Assembly: GCA_963764675.1 (NCBI GenBank)
Contig: CAVXTQ010000008.1
Span: 310,001-374,000 of the forward strand
Source of the DNA: Acidiferrum sp963764675
Lineage (GTDB): Bacteria > Acidobacteriota > Terriglobia > Acidiferrales > UBA7541
Length of the DNA stretch: 64,000 bases
Direction: 5' to 3'
Part shown: piece by piece, positions 60,495-64,000 of the stretch
Position numbering within the stretch: the first letter of the stretch is position 1
How the letters are laid out: the number at the start of each line of letters is the position of its first letter
Notes under the pieces: model-generated
Seen by the model: only the letters and a program-made list of their open reading frames with translations
Database searches by the model: none
What the model was told of the DNA's origin: nothing
Program-made: the position numbers and the translations under genes

Positions 60495-61379
60495 ATGGCC
60501 GACTATAAGCATCCCGAGGTTTTGGTTTCCACCGAGTGGGTAGCCGAGAACTTGAACGCCCCGAATACCCGGCTGGTGGAAGTGGACGTTGATACCAGCG
60601 CGTACGCTCAGGGTCACATCCCCGGCGCCGTCGGATGGAACTGGCAGACGCAGCTGCAGGACAACATTCGCCGCGACCTGATCGACCGCTCGGCGCTGGA
60701 GGCGCTGCTCGGAAAGTCCGGAATCACCAGCGACACGACCGTGCTTCTCTACGGCGACAACAACAACTGGTTCGCGGCCTACGCGTTTTGGCAGCTGAAA
60801 TACTACGGGCACAAAGATGTGCGCCTGGTCAACGGCGGCCGCAAGAAGTGGCTGGAAGAGAAGCGCGCCACCACCACCGAGGCGGTCAACGTGACGCCCA
60901 CCACCTACAAGGCCGGCGCCACCGACGAATCCATCCGCGCTCACCGCGAAGAAGTTCTTAGCGTCGTCGAAGGGAAGAATCGTGGGCAGCTCGTTGACGT
61001 TCGCTCCGTCGATGAGTTCACCGGCAAAATTATCGCGCCGCCGGGCATGACGGAAACCGCGCAGCGCGCCGGACACATTCCGGGCGCAGCGAATATTCCG
61101 TGGGCGCAAGCCGCTGCTGAGGATGGCTCGTTCAAGTCCGCTGATGCGCTTGCGGCTCTCTATCAAGCCAAAGGCGTCACCGGAACCGAGGAAGTGATCG
61201 CCTACTGCCGCATCGGCGAGCGCAGCTCGCACACCTGGTTCGTGCTGAAATATCTGCTCGGCTACAACAACGTGAAGAACTACGACGGTTCTTGGACCGA
61301 ATGGGGCAACCTCATCGGTGCTCCAGTCGTCAACCAAACCGCCTCCGCGGCGCAAGCTTCTGCTGCGGGAGCGCACTAG
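60495..61379 (+). CDS. Thiosulfate sulfurtransferase, tandem rhodanese (CysA/SseA type)
   Basis: This 294-aa protein has two rhodanese domains. The N-terminal one (about residues 10-125) lacks the active Cys (YGDNNNW). The C-terminal one (about 150-280) has Cys238 in AYCRIGERSSHTW, the loop typical of actinobacterial CysA-like enzymes. It transfers sulfane sulfur from thiosulfate to thiol acceptors. AAGGAG lies seven bases before ATG 60495. It is preceded by a Cys-rich leader ORF and terminator, and followed by tRNA-Cys. Confidence 0.93.
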   Translation: MADYKHPEVLVSTEWVAENLNAPNTRLVEVDVDTSAYAQGHIPGAVGWNWQTQLQDNIRRDLIDRSALEALLGKSGITSDTTVLLYGDNNNWFAAYAFWQLKYYGHKDVRLVNGGRKKWLEEKRATTTEAVNVTPTTYKAGATDESIRAHREEVLSVVEGKNRGQLVDVRSVDEFTGKIIAPPGMTETAQRAGHIPGAANIPWAQAAAEDGSFKSADALAALYQAKGVTGTEEVIAYCRIGERSSHTWFVLKYLLGYNNVKNYDGSWTEWGNLIGAPVVNQTASAAQASAAGAH

Positions 61380-61469
61380 GCCCGATCACAAGCATCCGTA
61401 AGGTATTGCCCAGAGGGAACAGCATCGCGGGTGTTGCAACTCCCGTCGTTCGTTTCCTCTGGATTCGGT

Positions 61470-61543
61470 GGCGCGGTCGCCAAGTGGTAAGGCAAAGGTC
61501 TGCAAAACCTTTATCGGCGGTTCGATTCCGCCTCGCGCCTCCA
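61470..61543 (+). tRNA. tRNA-Cys (GCA)
   Basis: The cloverleaf has acceptor GGCGCGG / TCGCGCC, anticodon arm AAGGT-CTGCAAA-ACCTT with anticodon GCA, and T arm GGCGG-TTCGATT-CCGCC. CCA is encoded at 61541-61543. It lies 90 bp after the sulfurtransferase stop in the same direction. Confidence 0.95.
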
Positions 61544-61664
61544 ACCTCATCCCGTAATACTTTCAATCACTTAGTTGACGATTCGCGAGGCTCGTGGCGC
61601 TGGTCGTTGAAGGACTGGAACGCCTGCTGTGTTCCAGCGCGGCTCGTCCGTATAACCTGGTGAC

Positions 61665-61781
61665 ATGAGCAAGCACACTTTCAAACGGCTGGTGGCAAAG
61701 GCGCCGGACGCGCTGAGGATTCTCGCCGACGCCAGCCGACCTCTCACCCGGACCGAGCGCGAACGGCTGAGATGTCCTTGA
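61665..61781 (+). CDS. Possible small protein (38 aa)
   Basis: ATG to TGA encodes a basic peptide (AKAPDALRILADASRPLTRTERERL) with mostly G/C third codon positions, as in the host genes. The only ribosome-site hint is GGTG. It stands alone and may be a remnant. Confidence 0.25.
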   Translation: MSKHTFKRLVAKAPDALRILADASRPLTRTERERLRCP

Positions 61782-61861
61782 CTCTGTCCAGCAAGCTTCC
61801 GCTTTTTCGATTCCTTGTAGCCCGTCAACATTCACATGTGATATGCTCGGTACCGGATTGA

Positions 61862-61927
61862 GTTGGCAAGAGCCAACGCCTGGCGGAAGCTAGGACAATC
61901 GGGGTTCAATCCCGTCGCCTGTTGGCG
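61862..61927 (+). other. Structured element, tRNA-like remnant or leader RNA
   Basis: GTTGGC (61862), GCCAAC (61872) and GTTGGC (61921) can pair in two exclusive ways, and CGGG-GTTCAAT-CCCG (61900-61914) resembles a T arm. The segment lacks an anticodon arm, so it is not a functional tRNA. It ends about 45 bases before the gene at 61973. Confidence 0.35.
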
Positions 61928-61972
61928 ATGATTCCTTATGTAACGCAGGAACGTAGAACTAAGGAGAAACTC

Positions 61973-62566
61973 ATGCCACCCGTAGATCTCTCTCTAAATG
62001 AGAGAGTGCAAGCTTCATTCTCTCAACTCTCATCCGCCGCCCAAGACCTGAATAAAGCCTCAGATGAATTGAGTAGTTCAATCGTTTCCATCGACGCCAT
62101 TCTCCATAAGCTAAATCTAGGTGTCCCCACGTGGGTTCATATCAGCGGCCACTCAGAGGAAACGGACTATTGGGTAAAGGAAGTGGGCTACGCAAAGGTC
62201 GGTAGTAGATGGGGCATAGCCCTTCGCACTCGTGAGGGCGACTTCAATTTTCCGCTCGACGAGAAGTGCGAGCAATGGCTTTTCAGTGATGGTCCGCGCT
62301 GGCTACGAGGCGAGGGTGTCGAAAAGATTCCCGACCTCCTCGACGAACTTGTTAAGAGCGCCGTGTCCATGACGCAAAAGATCAGATCCAAGATCGACAA
62401 AGCGCATCAAGTTGCTCTGGCTCTAGCAGAAGCTGCCGACGGGTCGAAACCAAAAAAGACCTTCGTCGGAGTGACACCGCGGACTGCCGAGAGTAAAGTT
62501 CCGCCTCCGCCGGCTCCGCCGAATGCCAAGGCCCTGAATGCTCTGAACAAAGAGGGGAGCAAGTGA
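61973..62566 (+). CDS. Hypothetical protein with coiled-coil start (197 aa)
   Basis: ATG 61973 has AAGGAG eight bases upstream. Residues 8-45 are heptad-like (SFSQLSSAAQDLNKASDELSSSI). A central domain (PTWVHISGH, VGYAKVGSRWGIALRTREGD) reads as beta strands. A second helix (residues 125-155) and a Pro-rich tail follow. Base composition and codon use are more AT-rich than in the surrounding genes. The family is unknown; the small patch could be acquired DNA. Confidence 0.65.
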   Translation: MPPVDLSLNERVQASFSQLSSAAQDLNKASDELSSSIVSIDAILHKLNLGVPTWVHISGHSEETDYWVKEVGYAKVGSRWGIALRTREGDFNFPLDEKCEQWLFSDGPRWLRGEGVEKIPDLLDELVKSAVSMTQKIRSKIDKAHQVALALAEAADGSKPKKTFVGVTPRTAESKVPPPPAPPNAKALNALNKEGSK

Positions 62567-62567
62567 C

Positions 62568-62858
62568 ATGCTCGACCCTGAGGCTGTTGTCATCACGGCT
62601 ACCGTCGCACAAGCTTCGGTAGAGTTACAAATCGAGACCAGAGATGCACAATTCCGAGCGCGCCTCGTTTCAGGTCAAGACCATGAGCTAGGAGCAAAGA
62701 AAGGCTGCTCAGGGAAGGCTAGCCTTGCGGTCCGCAATGGCAAGGAAGTCGCCCCTCTCCACGAAGACCACATAGGCACACGCAATTGTGGCGATACGCT
62801 CAAGCAAACGGAATTCCTCTGTGGCAACTGTGCGATGAGCCGAGGTCTGATTTGGTAA
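62568..62858 (+). CDS. Hypothetical protein (96 aa)
   Basis: ATG 62568 has GAGGGGAG eight bases upstream and follows the previous stop by one base, so the two genes form an operon. The first 30 residues look like alternating beta strands (VVITATVAQASVELQIETRDAQFRARL). The end has Cys residues (NCGDTLKQ, FLCGNCAMS) that could bind metal. From about 62786 another frame (+2, ending at 62956) also reads protein-like, so the 3' half may be frameshifted. No family recognised. Confidence 0.5.
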   Translation: MLDPEAVVITATVAQASVELQIETRDAQFRARLVSGQDHELGAKKGCSGKASLAVRNGKEVAPLHEDHIGTRNCGDTLKQTEFLCGNCAMSRGLIW

Positions 62859-62987
62859 ATCGCAAGGGCATCACCTTCGAGCGCGACTATGGCGACGATG
62901 AACGCGATCCCATCTGGACCGCGTGTTTGGGGGGCATCGTGCGTCCCGCGGCATGAAAATCAGTCAGCGCCGGCTGAGGCGGAGAGG

Positions 62988-63021
62988 CTCGGGTCCAACC
63001 GATCATGGACCCGGGTCTTTT
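62988..63021 (+). terminator. Intrinsic terminator
   Basis: The stem CGGGTCCA / TGGACCCG has an 8-base loop, is extended by C-G and T-G pairs, and is followed by TCTTTTTG. It closes the small hypothetical operon at 61973-62858. Confidence 0.85.
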
Positions 63022-63232
63022 TGTTTTCAGGCAGACGCGTCTTTGCTGTTTCGATTCGCTCCCCAAGGGCATTCGTCATATCCGTGTCAAGCGTTTGTCA
63101 AAGTACGATTTGCTCTGCACGACGTTAGGTCCGTCCCATTAGTTCTTTGTTAGTCCTCTCCCCGGTTCCTTTTTGAACCTGCCTGTTCTTCTTGATCCGC
63201 CGATACTTGCGAACGGATTCCAGGAGAAGGGC

Positions 63233-63619
63233 ATGGACAAGGTCATCCGCATACTCGTCGCGAATCGCCCCCGCCTCATGCGCGAGTTGCTTCTGGCTAC
63301 CCTTGCGGACCGCCCGGACATCGAGATCGTGGGGGAAGTGTCCAACGAGGCGGAGATTCCCGCGTCGGTAAAGCGCACCGCGCCGGATTTGTTGGTGATC
63401 TCGCTGGACGACCTTGGGCAGCGTCCCCGTATTTGCGACACGGTGCTTCGCGCGCACCCGGACCTGAGAATCATCGCCGTCGCCACCGAGCACAACCGCA
63501 GCGTGTGCTACTGGGCCTCTCTCCAGCTCGACATTCATTCCAGTGACATCGAGCCGTCCGAGGAAGGCATTTTAAGCGTCATGCGAAACATCGCGGAAGG
63601 CGTAGGAGGTCAAGCGTGA
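63233..63619 (+). CDS. Degenerate receiver-domain protein (128 aa)
   Basis: ATG 63233 follows AGGAGAAGG. The protein resembles the receiver domain of NarL/FixJ regulators (IRILVANRPRLMRELLLATLADRPDIEIVGEVSNE, PDLLVISLDD, LRIIAVATEHN). The acidic pair of strand 1 is Ala-Asn, and the Lys of strand 5 is missing. There is no DNA-binding domain. It is therefore a pseudo-receiver, probably acting by protein contact. The next gene overlaps it by 4 bp, so the two are coupled. Confidence 0.75.
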   Translation: MDKVIRILVANRPRLMRELLLATLADRPDIEIVGEVSNEAEIPASVKRTAPDLLVISLDDLGQRPRICDTVLRAHPDLRIIAVATEHNRSVCYWASLQLDIHSSDIEPSEEGILSVMRNIAEGVGGQA

Positions 63620-64000
63620 TTCACGAACTCTCTCGCACGCGCCGCCGTACTCTGCGGAGCGCCGTGCGCTTCACTGTGCCTGCGCTCCTTTTCGCTCTTG
63701 CGCTCTCTTCTACGGCGCATGCGCAAAACTCCGGCACGCCACTTGGCTCGCGTGATCCGTCGACGGCGCGGTCCGCCGATACTTCCGACCTCGCGAAGGA
63801 AAACTTCGACCGCGTTGCCGCGTCCGCCTCGCAAATCCGCGACGTCTTGATCAGCGACCCGGGAATGCTCGTGGAGCTGAAGCATTGGGTGGCCAAAGAG
63901 GCTACCGACAACGGGCAGGTGGTGGAAGACTCGGCTCTAACCGAACGTGGCATCTTCGAGCGCCTCGATCGTGACCTGAGCTTTCGCTCCATGGCCACTC
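63616..64000 (+). CDS. Exported protein, truncated by window end
   Basis: GTG 63616 has AGGAGG upstream and overlaps the previous stop (GTGA). Residues 1-38 form a signal peptide with a basic RTRRRTLRSAV start and Ala/Leu core ending AHAQ. The following ISDPGMLVELKHWVAKEATDNGQVVED pattern resembles the N-terminus of acidobacterial polysaccharide-export (SLBB) outer-membrane proteins. That match is from memory and the diagnostic domains lie outside the window. Coupled with the pseudo-receiver gene. Confidence 0.6.
   Translation, partial: MIHELSRTRRRTLRSAVRFTVPALLFALALSSTAHAQNSGTPLGSRDPSTARSADTSDLAKENFDRVAASASQIRDVLISDPGMLVELKHWVAKEATDNGQVVEDSALTERGIFERLDRDLSFRSMAT

Larger units (their letters stand above)
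61544..61972. other. Intergenic region with structured tRNA-like remnant
   Basis: This 429-bp stretch holds one possible 38-codon ORF (61665-61781) and a structured segment at 61862-61927. No tRNA-Cys direct repeat (att site) was seen. The right part is AT-richer than the neighbours. Confidence 0.5.

Noticed and set aside
61563..61835. Leftward 90-residue frame
   Set aside because: No ribosome site, no domain, crosses the small rightward ORF and is antisense to it.
61872..61926. Possible tRNA gene
   Set aside because: Acceptor-like and T-arm-like pairs exist but there is no anticodon arm and the length is too short.
62786..62956. Overlapping +2 frame reading protein-like (ends GGIVRPAA)
   Set aside because: Starts only at a TTG without ribosome site and overlaps the better supported gene; noted there as a possible frameshift.
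1..64000. CRISPR array, phage or complete insertion sequence
   Set aside because: No regular repeat-spacer series, transposase, integrase or phage structural gene was found.

Overview
The window is GC-rich, densely coding bacterial chromosome. Its best taxonomic match is Acidobacteriota (probably class Terriglobia). The evidence is an ADOP-type duplicated permease, a receiver-DUF4388 protein inside a molybdenum-cofactor operon, a short Sm/Hfq-like protein, secreted proteins of the kind common in acidobacterial genomes, bshA, and families of short palindromic intergenic repeats. No phage, CRISPR array, rRNA or intact transposon was found. Most genes are housekeeping.

Layout. 1-5.3 kb: glyoxylate shunt (aceB-aceA, leftward), a secreted BON-domain protein and a glycerophosphodiesterase. 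5.4-12.5 kb: rsmA, glgA, thioredoxin, a methyltransferase, tag, a PNPOx-like flavoprotein and purA. 12.5-15.6 kb: moeA-moaC-receiver/DUF4388-mog. 15.8-18.8 kb: proC and an ATP synthase F0 cluster (atpZ-atpI-atpB-atpE) without atpF or F1 genes. 19.2-33.5 kb: a secreted protein and a leftward complex I operon, nuoA-C-D-EF-G-H-J-K-L-M-N. In this operon nuoE and nuoF are fused, and nuoB and nuoI are missing. 33.6-43.4 kb: thiS, ribA, a LytS-like kinase, a metallophosphoesterase, a ROK kinase and a GMC dehydrogenase with its Tat-exported small subunit. 43.5-48.3 kb: an ADOP permease, a frameshifted epimerase, a GbsR/MarR regulator behind a palindromic promoter, and a DCC-family protein. 48.5-55.7 kb: bshA, a thioesterase, the Sm-like protein, holB, tmk, yggS, yggU, an M24 peptidase gene broken into two frames, and small membrane proteins. 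55.8-59.4 kb: tRNA-Thr(CGT) and a LacI/MFS/tartrate dehydrogenase set. 59.4-61.5 kb: a secreted protein, then a tandem rhodanese and tRNA-Cys(GCA). 61.6-63 kb: a small patch with different composition. 63.2-64 kb: a pseudo-receiver protein and the start of an exported protein.

The most interesting region is 60.25-61.54 kb. A well-spaced promoter places its predicted start point on the ATG of a 30-codon leaderless ORF carrying six Cys codons within nine. An intrinsic terminator follows, then a CysA/SseA-type sulfurtransferase gene, then tRNA-Cys. This is the architecture of a cysteine-responsive translational attenuator, known from leaderless polycysteine ORFs in mycobacteria; I am not aware of a description in this phylum. 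Other points worth checking are the Na+-type ligand pattern in AtpE, the intergenic repeat read into the C-terminus of NuoM, the NuoEF fusion with missing nuoB/nuoI, and two frameshifted genes.
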